Source of the DNA: Saprospiraceae bacterium
GTDB lineage: Bacteria > Bacteroidota > Bacteroidia > Chitinophagales > Saprospiraceae
Direction: 5' to 3'
DNA: 64,000 nt
NCBI GenBank assembly: GCA_021604865.1
Contig: BQJU01000023.1
Coordinates: forward strand, 1 to 64,000
Positions 1 through 9,311 of this stretch are shown piece by piece. Made by a program: the position numbers and the translations under genes. The notes under the pieces were generated by a model. It had not been told where the DNA came from. It made no database searches and saw only the letters and a program-made list of their open reading frames with translations. Numbering within the stretch: position 1 is the stretch's first letter; every line of letters begins with the position of its first letter.

Positions 1-1
1 A

Positions 2-138
2 CCCATTTGATGCGGCTCTTTTGTCACCAGCCGTTGTTGCTCAAATCCTTGCTTAGTAGTGGCCAAGCGCGGTTTTCGCGCCTAGGCTGGTGACAAAATA
101 GCTCGCCTGAAACAGACAACTTATTCTTCGCTGGCCCC
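2..138 (-). repeat. Dispersed repeat family B, copy 1
   Basis: The reverse complement of this stretch aligns almost end to end with positions 50389-50563 on the plus strand. Shared blocks include GGGGCCAGC, ATAAGTTGTCT, GCGAAAACCG, AAGCAAGGA, TTGAGCAACAACGG and GCCGCATCAAATGGG. This copy lacks about 35 bases found in the middle of the other. It carries its own inner inverted repeat, TTTTGTCACCAGCC facing GGCTGGTGACAAAA. It lies downstream of the 3' end of aspS. It may be truncated by the window edge. No coding potential is seen. Confidence 0.8.
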
Positions 139-184
139 TAATCAGGTTTTAGCGAGCAGAGTCACCGCGTTTGGCAAGGTATTA

Positions 185-225
185 GATCCTGTTTCCAGCC
201 CAAGCTTTTGGCTGGAAACAGGATC
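185..225. terminator. Strong hairpin downstream of aspS
   Basis: A perfect 16-bp stem (185-200 with 210-225, arms starting GATCCTGTTTCC) encloses a 9-base loop. It lies about 40 bases beyond the aspS stop codon. There is no clear T-run on the minus strand, so it may be a 3'-end stabilising hairpin or a repeat rather than a classic intrinsic terminator. Confidence 0.5.
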
Positions 226-266
226 ACTTTACGATGATACGTCGTTACTTAAAAGTTGTTAAATCT

Positions 267-2051
267 CTATTTTTCACCCCCAGACTCTTGCACATTCAAC
301 TGTATCTGCAATTCCTTCAATTGCTCTCCTGCTATGGCAGAAGGTGCGTCGATCATCACATCTCTACCCTGGTTGTTTTTCGGGAAGGCGATGAAGTCCC
401 GGATAGAGTTTTGGCCATTCATCACGGAACAAAGGCGGTCAAAGCCAAAGGCAATGCCTCCGTGTGGTGGCGCGCCATATTCAAAAGCCCCCATCAGGAA
501 ACCAAACTGATCTTCAGCTTCCTCATCGGTAAAGCCGAGCAGTTTGAAGTTCCTCTCCTGCAATACCCGATCGTGGATACGAATGGAACCTCCACCAATT
601 TCGGAGCCATTGATCACGAGGTCGTATGCATCTGCTCGCAGGTTTTTCATGGTTTCGTGATCGCCATTGAGCATACGTTGTACATCCTCTTTTTTGGGAG
701 AGGTAAATGGATGGTGCATGGCAAAGAAACGCTGGGCATCTTCATCCCATTCCAATAGTGGGAAATCAACGACCCATAAAGGCTTAAAGTCATTGGCTTT
801 CATCAACCCCAGCTTACGACCCATTTCCAGGCGTAATTCATTGAGTTGTTTACGGGTTTTGTCCGTTTCTCCGCTAAGGATCAACAATAAGTCACCAGCT
901 TCCGCGCCCATTTTGTCAGCCCATCCCTTCAAGTCTTCCTGGCTATAAAATTTGTCAACAGAAGATTTGAAGGTGCCATCGGCATTACATTTGACATTCA
1001 CCAGTCCTTTGGCACCAATCTGTGGGCGCTGCATCCATTCGGTGAGCTTTTTGATGTCTTTATTTGAATAGTTTTCGGCTTGGCCCGGCACACAGATACC
1101 GACAACCAGTTCTGCACTATCAAAGACAACAAAACCTTTATTTTGAGCAAGGTCATTCAGTTCGGTAAACTCCATACCAAAACGTACATCCGGTTTATCC
1201 GATCCGTAGCGTCTCATGGCATCGTCATAGGTCATTCTCGGAAAATCCGGTAGGTCAGCCCCAATGGTTGATTTGAAGAGGTACTTGGTCAACCCTTCGA
1301 AAGTATTAAGGATCTCCTCTTGTGTCACAAAAGCCATCTCGCAGTCAATCTGGGTGAATTCCGGCTGGCGGTCGGCCCTGAGGTCTTCATCGCGGAAACA
1401 TTTTACGATCTGGAAGTATTTATCCATGCCCGCTACCATCAGGATTTGTTTAAAAGTCTGTGGCGATTGTGGCAATGCATAAAACTGTCCGGGGTTCATT
1501 CGGCTCGGTACCACAAAATCACGGGCACCCTCCGGTGTGCTTTTAATGAGGAAAGGTGTTTCTACCTCGATAAAATTTTCTCCAGCCAGGTATTTACGGG
1601 TTTCCAATGCCAGATTACTCCGAAATATCAGGTTGTTTTGTACGGGTCTGCGTCGTAAATCCAGGTAGCGGTATTTCATACGCAGATCATCCCCTCCGTC
1701 CGTATCGTCGTCAATAGTGAAGGGTGGAAGCTTAGCAGCATTTAACACCTCTAGCGCACTGACCTCAATCTCAATATCTCCGGTAGGGATCTTATCATTT
1801 TTTGAAGTTCTTTCAATAACTGTACCGGTTATTTTTATCACAAATTCCCGACCGAGGGTGCGTGCCTTTTCAAACAGTTCCTGGGAAGATTTCTCCTCAC
1901 TGAAGATCAACTGGGTGATCCCATAGCGGTCTCGCAAGTCAGTCCACATCATAAAACCTTTATCTCTGGATTTCTGTACCCAGCCACTCAGGGTTACCTC
2001 CTGACCGATATTTTCTTTTCTCAGTTCTCCGCAGTTGTGTGTACGATACAT
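267..2051 (-). CDS. aspS: Aspartyl-tRNA synthetase
   Basis: Charges tRNA-Asp with aspartate in the cytoplasm. The 594 residues match the usual bacterial length of about 590. The order is an N-terminal OB-fold anticodon-binding domain (about 1-110), the class II catalytic core, a bacterial GAD insertion domain (about 290-410) and the end of the core. Class II motif 2 is visible as [14 protein letters not shown] near residue 220, and motif 3 as [10 protein letters not shown] near 535. The start ATG at 2051 gives [10 protein letters not shown], the typical N-terminus. The gene is transcribed leftwards and diverges from the glycosyltransferase gene at 2175 across a short promoter region. Whether it is a discriminating or non-discriminating enzyme cannot be read from this window. 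Confidence 0.98.
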   Translation of the reverse strand: MYRTHNCGELRKENIGQEVTLSGWVQKSRDKGFMMWTDLRDRYGITQLIFSEEKSSQELFEKARTLGREFVIKITGTVIERTSKNDKIPTGDIEIEVSALEVLNAAKLPPFTIDDDTDGGDDLRMKYRYLDLRRRPVQNNLIFRSNLALETRKYLAGENFIEVETPFLIKSTPEGARDFVVPSRMNPGQFYALPQSPQTFKQILMVAGMDKYFQIVKCFRDEDLRADRQPEFTQIDCEMAFVTQEEILNTFEGLTKYLFKSTIGADLPDFPRMTYDDAMRRYGSDKPDVRFGMEFTELNDLAQNKGFVVFDSAELVVGICVPGQAENYSNKDIKKLTEWMQRPQIGAKGLVNVKCNADGTFKSSVDKFYSQEDLKGWADKMGAEAGDLLLILSGETDKTRKQLNELRLEMGRKLGLMKANDFKPLWVVDFPLLEWDEDAQRFFAMHHPFTSPKKEDVQRMLNGDHETMKNLRADAYDLVINGSEIGGGSIRIHDRVLQERNFKLLGFTDEEAEDQFGFLMGAFEYGAPPHGGIAFGFDRLCSVMNGQNSIRDFIAFPKNNQGRDVMIDAPSAIAGEQLKELQIQLNVQESGGEK

Positions 2052-2174
2052 TTTAAATGATAATTTTATGTTCGATTACTGATCGTCATGTTTTTAAAAG
2101 AGCACAAAAATAAGGCTATTCACCGTTTTGGGGCTTATGTATGGACTTTTTTTTCAATTGTGTAAAAAGTATTT

Positions 2175-3821
2175 TTGAAAACAACCCATTGCTCCCAGGA
2201 AAAATTCCCAAATTCACTACCAAACTTTATCCTTTTGACCGCAACTATCCGCATATTATCGGGAATTTTATTGCTTGCATTGATTTTGCGGGTGCCGGGA
2301 TGGTTTACGGAGGATGAAAAAAGGCGATTTGCACTTTTTGAGCCTGATGAATTCCAATATGTGGATATGGCCATATATCAAATTCAAAGCCTGGATGCCA
2401 GCCTGCTGGAAGAATGGGAGGTATACAGCAATATCTTTAATGTGCGTGGGTTTGGTATTCATATTGGGGTCACTGCATGGATACTACACCATGCAACATC
2501 GCTGGAACTCAATCCGGCCAATTTGATTCTAATTGGGCGTATATGGGCAACGATTTACAGCCTGCTGGTTATTGTGGTGCTTTGGTATTTGACCAAACTT
2601 TTCTTTCAGGATAAAAATACAGCCCACCTGGCTGCTCTTTTGCTGGCCATTTTTGATTTGAACATTACATATAGCCACTATAGCCTGCCGGAAATGGCCC
2701 ACGTGTTTTGGGTACATTTTGCGGTATTGCTGACGCTAAAATTTTATTTAAAATACCATCAAAGTGCCATCGACTGGAAAAGATTACCCTGGTGGGTATT
2801 TTGCATTCCGGTAGCATTAGCGGGTGCTTTTGCCAGTAAGTTTGATTTTCTGGTGCCAGTCATCGTTGTTTTAGCGCTGCTGCTTTTGTGGAGGGAAAAA
2901 CGCCTTTCTCTATTATCAGTCACTGGGTTGCTAAGTGTCGGATTCATTTTAACAGTTCTTTCTTTTGGTCTGTTGACTTGTTTTAATTATTCACTTGACG
3001 AGGTGTTGCATTCCTTCCGGGAAATTTACCGACAAAACAAAGACGTATTAGCACAGGACCATCATTTGCTGTTAAATCCACCGGTTTATTTTCTAGGATT
3101 GGTGGCTGGTACTAGTTTACCGGTTGTATTTTTTGCAGGGTTTGGCAAAATACGATTCCGATCTTTCCACCTGGATCAGGCCATCAAATATGCCTGGTGG
3201 CTTTGGGCAGGGCTTCTGTTTTTGGAATTCATGCCACTTTGGCGTTCCGACATTCCTTTTGTGCGACGGTTAAATGTCTTTTTGCCCTTTGTGGCTTTGA
3301 TGGCAGCTTATGGCTTGCACCATATAGATCAGGAGCGTTTATCCTGGTGGCGGAAATGCACACCCTGGGTAGTTGGTTATACCTTGCTGTTGAGCCTGAT
3401 TGGCCAGTCCAATTTCTGGTGGGATACCCGCTATTCAGCCAGAACTTACCTTAATACTCATTTTGCGGAAGCGAAAATAAAATATGAATCTTACGCTTAC
3501 GCAAAAGGCATGCCTACAGGTGTCAGGTTGAATGAAAAAGGAGATATATTGGTATTGCACGAAGCCGATTACAGCCGATATTGGAAAACCTTTACTTCAC
3601 CCTTTCAATACCCGCCGACTTGTTGCACGGAAGTGTATCATTGTCAAAGCGAAGCCCACTGCCAGGATTACCAGCAATTGCTAAGTGGTCAATCGCTCAA
3701 TTTCAAGGTGCTCAAAACCTTCAACACCCGGGAATACCTACCGGAGCGCTATTTGTTCAAACGCCTTTTTGGTACCTACGAAACCTTTTTAGGAGATGTA
3801 CGGATTTTTGAGACTCGTTAA
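2175..3821 (+). CDS. GT-C (ArnT/PMT-like) membrane glycosyltransferase
   Basis: Predicted multispanning inner-membrane glycosyltransferase of the GT39/GT83-like GT-C fold, of 548 residues. Hydrophobic helices start around residue 25 and continue to about 420. The first extracytoplasmic loop carries an acidic FEPDEFQYVD motif (about residues 55-64), where GT-C enzymes keep their catalytic or metal-binding acid. A soluble C-terminal part of about 120 residues follows. Such enzymes move a sugar from a polyprenyl-phosphate carrier to lipid or protein; the substrate cannot be told. The start is TTG, because the frame has no early ATG and an upstream stop lies at 2163. A TAnnTTTG-like box overlaps this start, so a later TTG (2235) is possible. 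The last 4 bases overlap the convergent lipoprotein gene. Confidence 0.75.
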   Translation: MKTTHCSQEKFPNSLPNFILLTATIRILSGILLLALILRVPGWFTEDEKRRFALFEPDEFQYVDMAIYQIQSLDASLLEEWEVYSNIFNVRGFGIHIGVTAWILHHATSLELNPANLILIGRIWATIYSLLVIVVLWYLTKLFFQDKNTAHLAALLLAIFDLNITYSHYSLPEMAHVFWVHFAVLLTLKFYLKYHQSAIDWKRLPWWVFCIPVALAGAFASKFDFLVPVIVVLALLLLWREKRLSLLSVTGLLSVGFILTVLSFGLLTCFNYSLDEVLHSFREIYRQNKDVLAQDHHLLLNPPVYFLGLVAGTSLPVVFFAGFGKIRFRSFHLDQAIKYAWWLWAGLLFLEFMPLWRSDIPFVRRLNVFLPFVALMAAYGLHHIDQERLSWWRKCTPWVVGYTLLLSLIGQSNFWWDTRYSARTYLNTHFAEAKIKYESYAYAKGMPTGVRLNEKGDILVLHEADYSRYWKTFTSPFQYPPTCCTEVYHCQSEAHCQDYQQLLSGQSLNFKVLKTFNTREYLPERYLFKRLFGTYETFLGDVRIFETR

Positions 3822-4264
3822 TGCATTTTCTCGAAAATCTGCGTACTGCCAGCATCATTAAAACCACCTGAAATGGTCAATCGTTTGCCCTGCAAATAGA
3901 GGGGCCCAGATTCACAATTAGGGTTAATATCAGGATCCGTTGTTTCTACCCGAAGCATGGTCTGGTTATCCGTATCTACTCCTGTCAATTCGTAGGTATT
4001 GGAAGTCACCATTTTACCATCGTGAAAAACCTGGAGCTTTTCATCCCCTAAAAATTCGATTTGCATGGTTTTGCCCAGGTCACCCGGTGTAGTTTCAGTG
4101 GTGCCACTGCCACGTCTTTCCTGGCGGGAAAGTACCCATTGCCATTTGCCCAGCAAATCTTCTTTGGTTACATTAGTGATGACGGCTTGTTCCTTGGGCG
4201 TACAGCTGTTTTGTGAACTGGTAAAGCCTAGGATGGAGAAGGAGAGTAGGAGGAAGTATTTCAT
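3818..4264 (-). CDS. Small lipocalin-like lipoprotein
   Basis: About 148 residues. I chose the ATG at 4264 because it begins a clean signal sequence (MKYFLLLSFSILGF) with Cys at about 21. A longer reading from 4345 would overlap the mrdA stop codon. The mature part has the start DLLGKWQWVLS and alternating beta-strand pattern of Bacteroidota lipocalin-like domains, which usually open with GxW. It is read in the same direction as mrdA and could be the last gene of the mre operon, in the place where rodA often lies in relatives. The 78-base gap contains a fragment of repeat family A. Its function is unknown; the lipobox (NSC) is weak, so secretion to the periplasm is an alternative. Confidence 0.65.
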   Translation of the reverse strand: MKYFLLLSFSILGFTSSQNSCTPKEQAVITNVTKEDLLGKWQWVLSRQERRGSGTTETTPGDLGKTMQIEFLGDEKLQVFHDGKMVTSNTYELTGVDTDNQTMLRVETTDPDINPNCESGPLYLQGKRLTISGGFNDAGSTQIFEKMH

Positions 4265-4322
4265 TTTAGTATGTTTTTTGAAGATTTTGGTTTTCCCTCG
4301 GCGCTTGCTTCTATCCAGATGG

Positions 4323-4345
4323 TTGGCTTCCAAACAAGCTCTCAA
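4323..4345 (-). repeat. Repeat family A end fragment at the mrdA stop
   Basis: On the minus strand this reads GAGAGCTTGTTTGGAAGCC, matching the terminal repeat of family A (GAGCTTATTTGGAGGTC at 55699). It touches the mrdA stop codon. No second end is seen nearby, so it is a solo or decayed end. Confidence 0.45.
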
Positions 4346-6207
4346 GGCGTATCCAACAAATTAGCCTCCATCATCTGCTTTTCAATATATTGGCGATAGG
4401 GGCCGCGGATTTCTCCTTTGAGGAATTTTTCAATCATCAAGCTGGCGATAGGCGCTGCATAAGAACCTCCAAAGCCACTATTTTCCACGTATACGGCGAT
4501 GGCAATTTTGGGGTTGTCGCGAGGGGCAAAAGCAAAAAAGATAGAGTGGTCTTTACCACTACCCTGGGTATTTTCGGCGGTACCCGTTTTTCCACAAATG
4601 GGGATATCAGGTATAAAAGCCCTGGTCGCGGTACCGCTGGTGACGGCGCGGGCCATACCTTCAACAATTGGTTCAAAATAGACGGGATCAACACCAACAT
4701 TATGCCTTTTTAGGTATTTATCCATATAGATTTCCTCGTTATTTTCGTTGGCCATTTTTTTGACCAGATGAGGAGTGTAATAATGCCCCCGATTGGCTAA
4801 AATGGCTGCTAAGTTGGCCATTTGCAGGTTGGTCATCAGCAACTCTCCCTGGCCAATGCCAAGGGAACGAATCCATAGGGATTTCCAATTGCCCTCTTTT
4901 TCATAGACCCGATCAAAATATTTTGAGGTCGGGTAATTGCCCTTTTTTTCACCTGGAAAATCAATGCCTAGTTTTCTGTTCAGGCCAAATTTAGAGAGGT
5001 AATTATTAAAAGTATCCAGGCCTCGGTCGGGGGTGGTATAACTAAACTGATCAATAATATCCTTAAAAACCGTGACAAAATAGGCATTACAAGAGTTTTG
5101 GATACCCATGGATAGATTCAGGCTTGTGGCATGGTTGTGGCAACCGGTCAGCCGTTGGCCTTCAAAATAATAGGCCCCTTGACAGTAAATTGTCCGATTG
5201 GGGTCCAGCACCTTTTCCTGCAGGCCGATCAGTCCTACAACAGGTTTGAATAAGGAACCTGGAGGATATTGGGCGAGGATACTCCGGTTGAGGAAAGGTT
5301 TATTAGGGTCGGCTTTTAATTCGCTATAGGCTTTGCCCCGATTTTTATTGATGGTAATCAAATTGGGATCAAAGGATGGAGAACTCACCATGGCCAGTAC
5401 CAACCCCGAATCGGGTTGAAGGACGACAATGCTGCCAATTTTGTTTTTCAACAGTTCCTCACCATAGGCTTGCAGCTCCAGGTCAAGAGAGGTATAGAGG
5501 TCCCACCCAGAATGTGGTTCTGCATCGAGTGATTCATTTTTGTAAGGCCCAACTTCCCGGCCAAGGCTGTTTTTCAGAATATGGCGTACCCCTTTGGTGC
5601 CACGCAAGTAATATTCGTATTCCCGCTCAAGCCCACTAGCACCGATATAGTCCCCTGCAATATAGATTCCCGTAGAGTCTTTGACCTCTTTTGCATTTAC
5701 TTCGCGAATGTATCCCAGGGCATGAGCAGCATTGGGATGCGGATAACCCCGGCTGTTACGCCGTTGAGCAAAAAAGCCCGGAAATTCGTATAGACTTTCC
5801 TGAAACCGAGTAAAGGTTTTTGCAGGTATTTTACTTAGAAAAACAAAGGGTACATTTCTATTAAAACGACCGGTGGTCCAGTCTTTTCTGAGATTTTTTT
5901 CAAAAGTTTCTTTGCTTATTTCCAGCAATTGGCAAAACTTTAGGGTATCCATGCTGCTGTCTATCTGGCTGTAAGTAACCAACAAATCATACATGGGGTT
6001 ATTGTACACCAATAGCTTTTCATTGCGGTCATAAATGGTACCACGGGCAGGATAAAGAATATGTTGATCCATGATGGCCGCATCAGCGGAGCTTCTTATA
6101 GAAGAATCGATAAGCTGAAAGTATGCCGCATAGCCAATCAGCAACAGTCCTGCGGCAATAAAAAATAGCCGAATAGAATATTGACGGTCACGGAAACTTT
6201 CTGCCAT
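4342..6207 (-). CDS. mrdA: Penicillin-binding protein 2 (elongasome transpeptidase)
   Basis: Class B D,D-transpeptidase that cross-links lateral-wall peptidoglycan with RodA and the MreBCD complex. It has 621 residues: a short cytoplasmic start, one membrane anchor at about 12-32, a dimerisation domain and a transpeptidase domain. All three active-site motifs are present: SxxK as SLFK at 318-321 (nucleophile Ser318), SxN as SCN at 372-374, and KTG at 540-542 in CGKTGTAENTQG. It starts 2 bases after the mreD stop, so it is the fourth gene of mreB-mreC-mreD-mrdA. rodA, often next in Bacteroidota, is not in this window. Confidence 0.96.
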   Translation of the reverse strand: MAESFRDRQYSIRLFFIAAGLLLIGYAAYFQLIDSSIRSSADAAIMDQHILYPARGTIYDRNEKLLVYNNPMYDLLVTYSQIDSSMDTLKFCQLLEISKETFEKNLRKDWTTGRFNRNVPFVFLSKIPAKTFTRFQESLYEFPGFFAQRRNSRGYPHPNAAHALGYIREVNAKEVKDSTGIYIAGDYIGASGLEREYEYYLRGTKGVRHILKNSLGREVGPYKNESLDAEPHSGWDLYTSLDLELQAYGEELLKNKIGSIVVLQPDSGLVLAMVSSPSFDPNLITINKNRGKAYSELKADPNKPFLNRSILAQYPPGSLFKPVVGLIGLQEKVLDPNRTIYCQGAYYFEGQRLTGCHNHATSLNLSMGIQNSCNAYFVTVFKDIIDQFSYTTPDRGLDTFNNYLSKFGLNRKLGIDFPGEKKGNYPTSKYFDRVYEKEGNWKSLWIRSLGIGQGELLMTNLQMANLAAILANRGHYYTPHLVKKMANENNEEIYMDKYLKRHNVGVDPVYFEPIVEGMARAVTSGTATRAFIPDIPICGKTGTAENTQGSGKDHSIFFAFAPRDNPKIAIAVYVENSGFGGSYAAPIASLMIEKFLKGEIRGPYRQYIEKQMMEANLLDTP

Positions 6208-6209
6208 AA

Positions 6210-6731
6210 TTAATCTACTGGGTTGAAACTAAACATGATAACCATTATAAAGACCATTGAAGTTACAAAGCTGGATATTGTTTTTAACAAAATATCCATA
6301 ATATATACAAAGGTAAATGCTTCTACTGAGAAGTAAAAGAACAAATGAAAAATCAGCATCAGACTGGCATAACGCAAAAACCAGGGAAAGGTATAACGTG
6401 CCATGGTTGGGCTGTAATTGGCGTTATATCCATCACGTGGAGCAAGCCAGGATAATATCACGGGGCGGATAAAAGCCAGAAATACAGCTGCACTGGCATG
6501 AACGCCTGGAGAATCGTAAAAGGCATCTACACATATACCCATTAAAAAAGCCAGGAATAACTGTAGGAAGCGCGGTGTTCTAAACGGCAAAAGCATGATA
6601 AAAAGCGGATAGAACAAAATCTCGAAATAAAATCCTCCAAAGACAATTTCCGATATTCGTTTGAGTACATACCCCTGGAAAACCAGAATGAGCAAAAATC
6701 GTATGACGTTGATAACAACTGCGTTGTTCAT
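6210..6731 (-). CDS. mreD: Rod shape-determining protein MreD
   Basis: Small polytopic inner-membrane protein (173 residues, about five hydrophobic helices) that links MreC to the elongation machinery. Sequence conservation in MreD is poor, so the call rests on length, helix pattern and position between mreC and mrdA. A conserved-looking acidic segment, GICVDAFYDSPGVHASA, is typical of the family (compare GLxxDxxxxxxxG in other MreD proteins). It starts 3 bases downstream of the mreC stop and ends 2 bases before mrdA, so translation is tightly coupled. Confidence 0.9.
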   Translation of the reverse strand: MNNAVVINVIRFLLILVFQGYVLKRISEIVFGGFYFEILFYPLFIMLLPFRTPRFLQLFLAFLMGICVDAFYDSPGVHASAAVFLAFIRPVILSWLAPRDGYNANYSPTMARYTFPWFLRYASLMLIFHLFFYFSVEAFTFVYIMDILLKTISSFVTSMVFIMVIMFSFNPVD

Positions 6732-6734
6732 GTT

Positions 6735-7553
6735 TTAATCCTCCAGTTTCTCCAGGTCTTCGAGCATTTTATTTTTGATAATGTAGGCGTAGTGTAGGTT
6801 GGAAATGTCGTTAAATAGTCTGACCTGAATGGTGTAATTATTATCGCTTGTTTCCCGGTTATAGCTTTCCACTTTACCGATCGGAATGCCTTCCGGAAAA
6901 ATATTCGAATAACCACTGGTCTGGATGGTATCGCCTATTTCCAGTTTAGCGTGTAGCGGAATTGCTGTCAGGGCCATCAATGTAGGCTCAGTACTTTGCC
7001 AAACCAGAGAACCAAAATAGTTATTGCGTTTGATAGAAGCACTGATACTTGACTGACGGTGCAGGATGGTCATTACTTTAGAAAAACGCTCGGAGACATC
7101 CACCACAATGCCAACGATGCCCAGGTTTGAGACCACACCCATTCGTTTTTCAACGCCGTGTTTTGTACCGAGGTTAAGGGTAATGGTATTGTGTCCTCCA
7201 ATCATGGTTTTATTGATCACCTTAGCCGGCCAGTATTTAAATTGTTGTTCCAGTCCACCCATTTCCAAGGAATCGGCTCCTTGAATATTTCCTTCATAAA
7301 AGGAATTCGGCATTTTGCTGAGCAATTCGGCATTTTCCTCCTGCAATTCCTTATTTACTTTTCCTAGATTGAGGTATTTGGCAATGTCGTCAGCTTTTTC
7401 AACGGTAACTCCCAGGTAAGTATTGGCAGAACTAATAGCAATCAATTGTTTATCGTGATTGAAGTAAACAATCAAAATAAAACAAAATCCTTCCAGAACC
7501 AGAAAGGAGAAGATACCCCCAAATTTTTTAAAATCGCGAAGGAGATTTTTCAT
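6735..7553 (-). CDS. mreC: Rod shape-determining protein MreC
   Basis: Periplasmic scaffold of the elongasome, 272 residues. One N-terminal membrane helix (about 12-32) is followed by a coiled-coil stretch (about 50-80, rich in Glu, Leu and Asn) and the beta-rich MreC core. The core shows GTKHGVEKRMGVVSNLGIVG and, later, GDTIQTSGYSNIFPEGIPIG, both hallmark MreC segments. It lies 33 bases after mreB and 3 before mreD in the leftward operon. Confidence 0.95.
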   Translation of the reverse strand: MKNLLRDFKKFGGIFSFLVLEGFCFILIVYFNHDKQLIAISSANTYLGVTVEKADDIAKYLNLGKVNKELQEENAELLSKMPNSFYEGNIQGADSLEMGGLEQQFKYWPAKVINKTMIGGHNTITLNLGTKHGVEKRMGVVSNLGIVGIVVDVSERFSKVMTILHRQSSISASIKRNNYFGSLVWQSTEPTLMALTAIPLHAKLEIGDTIQTSGYSNIFPEGIPIGKVESYNRETSDNNYTIQVRLFNDISNLHYAYIIKNKMLEDLEKLED

Positions 7554-7586
7554 GTACCGTACCCATTAAGATGTAGGCGACCGCTA

Positions 7587-8618
7587 TTATACGCTTTTTC
7601 TGTCAATTAGAAAAGAAAAACGGTCAGTGTTCTTCAATGCAATACCCGTTCCGCGCACTACTGCACGCAAGGGATCTTCTGCTACGTGTACTGGTAGTTT
7701 AGTCTTTTGTGAGATGCGTTTGTCCAATCCTCGCAACAATGCACCGCCGCCGGTCAGGTATAAACCAGTCCGGTAAATATCAGATGCAAGTTCGGGTGGT
7801 GTCATTTCCAATGCTTTGAGAACGGCATCTTCAATTTTAGAGATCGACTTATCCAGAGAATGTGAGATCTCTTCGTATGACACTTTTATTTGTTTGGGAA
7901 TGCCTGTCATCAGGTCACGACCATTCACGGCAAACATTTCTGGTGGATCATCCAGTTCCGGTAATGCCGAGCCAACATGAATCTTGATTTGTTCGGCAGT
8001 ACGCTCCCCGATCAGGATATTGTGTTGCCGCTTCATGTAGCTCATGATGTCGTTGGTAAACTCGTCGCCCGCAATGCGAATCGACTGATCACAAACGATA
8101 CCTGACAATGCGATGACTGCAATTTCTGTGGTTCCTCCTCCAATATCAATGATCATATTACCAACGGGTTCTTCCACATCCAGTCCGATACCTAAGGCAG
8201 CAGCCATAGGTTCGTGAATGAGGTAAGTTTCTTTGGAATCAACATGGTCGGCGGAGTCGAAAACGGCCCGTTTTTCTACTTCGGTAATACCCGAAGGAAT
8301 ACAGATTACCATTTTCATGTGGGAAAAGAGACGCCTTCGGCTACCCATCATTTTGATGAGGCCAGCAATCATATTTTCAGCTGCCTGGAAGTCTGCAATT
8401 ACACCATCTTTCAGCGGACGTATGGTTTTAATATCTTCGTGGGTCTTTTCGTGCATCTGCATGGCCTTCTTTCCCACGGCAATAGTTTCTCCGGTACGTC
8501 TGTTGATAGCCACAATAGAGGGCTCATCAATGATGACTTTCCCATCTTGTATGATGAGGGTATTCGCTGTCCCCAGATCTATAGCAAGTTCTTGTTTAAA
8601 AAGACTAAAAAGTTTCAT
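7587..8618 (-). CDS. mreB: Rod shape-determining protein MreB
   Basis: Actin-like ATPase that forms membrane-associated filaments and directs lateral-wall synthesis. It has 343 residues (E. coli 347). Actin-fold nucleotide motifs are visible: phosphate 1 as DLGTANTLI near 16-24, phosphate 2 as DIGGGTTEIAV near 158-168, and the adenosine motif as LTGGGALLRGL near 288. It is the first gene of the mreBCD-mrdA operon, with about 560 bases of non-coding DNA upstream where its promoter should lie. Confidence 0.98.
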   Translation of the reverse strand: MKLFSLFKQELAIDLGTANTLIIQDGKVIIDEPSIVAINRRTGETIAVGKKAMQMHEKTHEDIKTIRPLKDGVIADFQAAENMIAGLIKMMGSRRRLFSHMKMVICIPSGITEVEKRAVFDSADHVDSKETYLIHEPMAAALGIGLDVEEPVGNMIIDIGGGTTEIAVIALSGIVCDQSIRIAGDEFTNDIMSYMKRQHNILIGERTAEQIKIHVGSALPELDDPPEMFAVNGRDLMTGIPKQIKVSYEEISHSLDKSISKIEDAVLKALEMTPPELASDIYRTGLYLTGGGALLRGLDKRISQKTKLPVHVAEDPLRAVVRGTGIALKNTDRFSFLIDRKSV

Positions 8619-9178
8619 TCAACCTTGTCTCCGTTTTAAATCCTGCAAAACTCAGAAGTTCAAATAACGATCCTCCCCGTTTTGGATCAGGCGATGAAGT
8701 TAGCAATTTTCCCTAAGTGCTTGTTAGCGGCTCAAAGCCAATCTCGAAACAAGCGCTAATGTTTTTTCTGCCCTATTTGCAACTCAATGAATAAATTACA
8801 AACGAGCTTCAAACCGGGGGTATAAAAGAATGCTGCCGCAAAACAAACTATTTTTTGTGGAAAAAGGAAATAATGTCGTGTTATATTTATAAGAAATTCA
8901 GTGGTTTAGGCTTTTTTTCTTCCACTGGCACCTCCAAGCCGATAACTACCTGAAAACCACGGACAAATTTCCAATGCTACAACGTCGAAAATCCAATGCT
9001 ATTTCTTTTTTGTCTGTATTTTTTTTGTGAGAGGTGGCATCCTATAAAAAAATGCCTTATATTTGCGTTCCCAATTCAGGAATGGGGTGACAATGCTAAA
9101 ACTACGTCGCCTAAGAACGTGAGGAATGAAAAGTGAAAAATGGGGCCCGGCATCGCTTAAAGCTTTGTTGGTTATAAT
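8619..9178. other. Non-coding region between mreB and tRNA-Cys
   Basis: 560 bases with no credible gene. It must hold the leftward mreB promoter and the rightward tRNA promoter. It contains a minimal inverted repeat, AGTGCTTGTT (8716-8725) facing AACAAGCGCT (8748-8757). These ends resemble repeat family A with nothing of its usual interior. Confidence 0.5.
9058..9065 (+). promoter_or_regulatory. Possible -7 box upstream of tRNA-Cys
   Basis: TATATTTG followed by C fits the Bacteroidota -7 element TAnnTTTG. A TTG lies 30 bases upstream, which is longer than the usual 17-23, so only the -7 half is convincing. It would give a leader of about 110 bases before the tRNA. Confidence 0.35.
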
Positions 9179-9249
9179 GGTCGCGTGGCCGAGTGGCTAG
9201 GCAGAGGTCTGCAAAACCTCGTACAGCGGTTCGAATCCGCTCGCGACCT
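9179..9249 (+). tRNA. tRNA-Cys (anticodon GCA)
   Basis: A complete cloverleaf. The acceptor stem is GGTCGCG/CGCGACC. The D stem is GCC/GGC. The anticodon stem GAGGT/ACCTC holds loop CTGCAAA, giving anticodon GCA. The T stem is AGCGG/CCGCT with the loop TTCGAAT. The discriminator base is U, as expected for cysteine. No CCA is encoded. A terminator-like hairpin follows directly. Confidence 0.95.
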
Positions 9250-9253
9250 CGAA

Positions 9254-9289
9254 GAATGGCTGTAAGTCTTTGGACTTATGGCCATTTTT
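9254..9289 (+). terminator. Intrinsic terminator after tRNA-Cys
   Basis: AATGGC-TGTAAGTC pairs with GACTTAT-GGCCATT around a TTTG loop and is followed by a T-run. It begins only a few bases after the tRNA discriminator base. Confidence 0.7.
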
Positions 9290-9311
9290 AGTTCAAGCCT
9301 AGCGATCACTA

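Noticed and set aside
234-758. 174-codon open frame antisense to aspS
   Set aside because: It is the complement of well-conserved aspS sequence and has no domain of its own.
8214-8667. Two open frames antisense to mreB
   Set aside because: They overlap fully with mreB on the other strand; no start signal or family.
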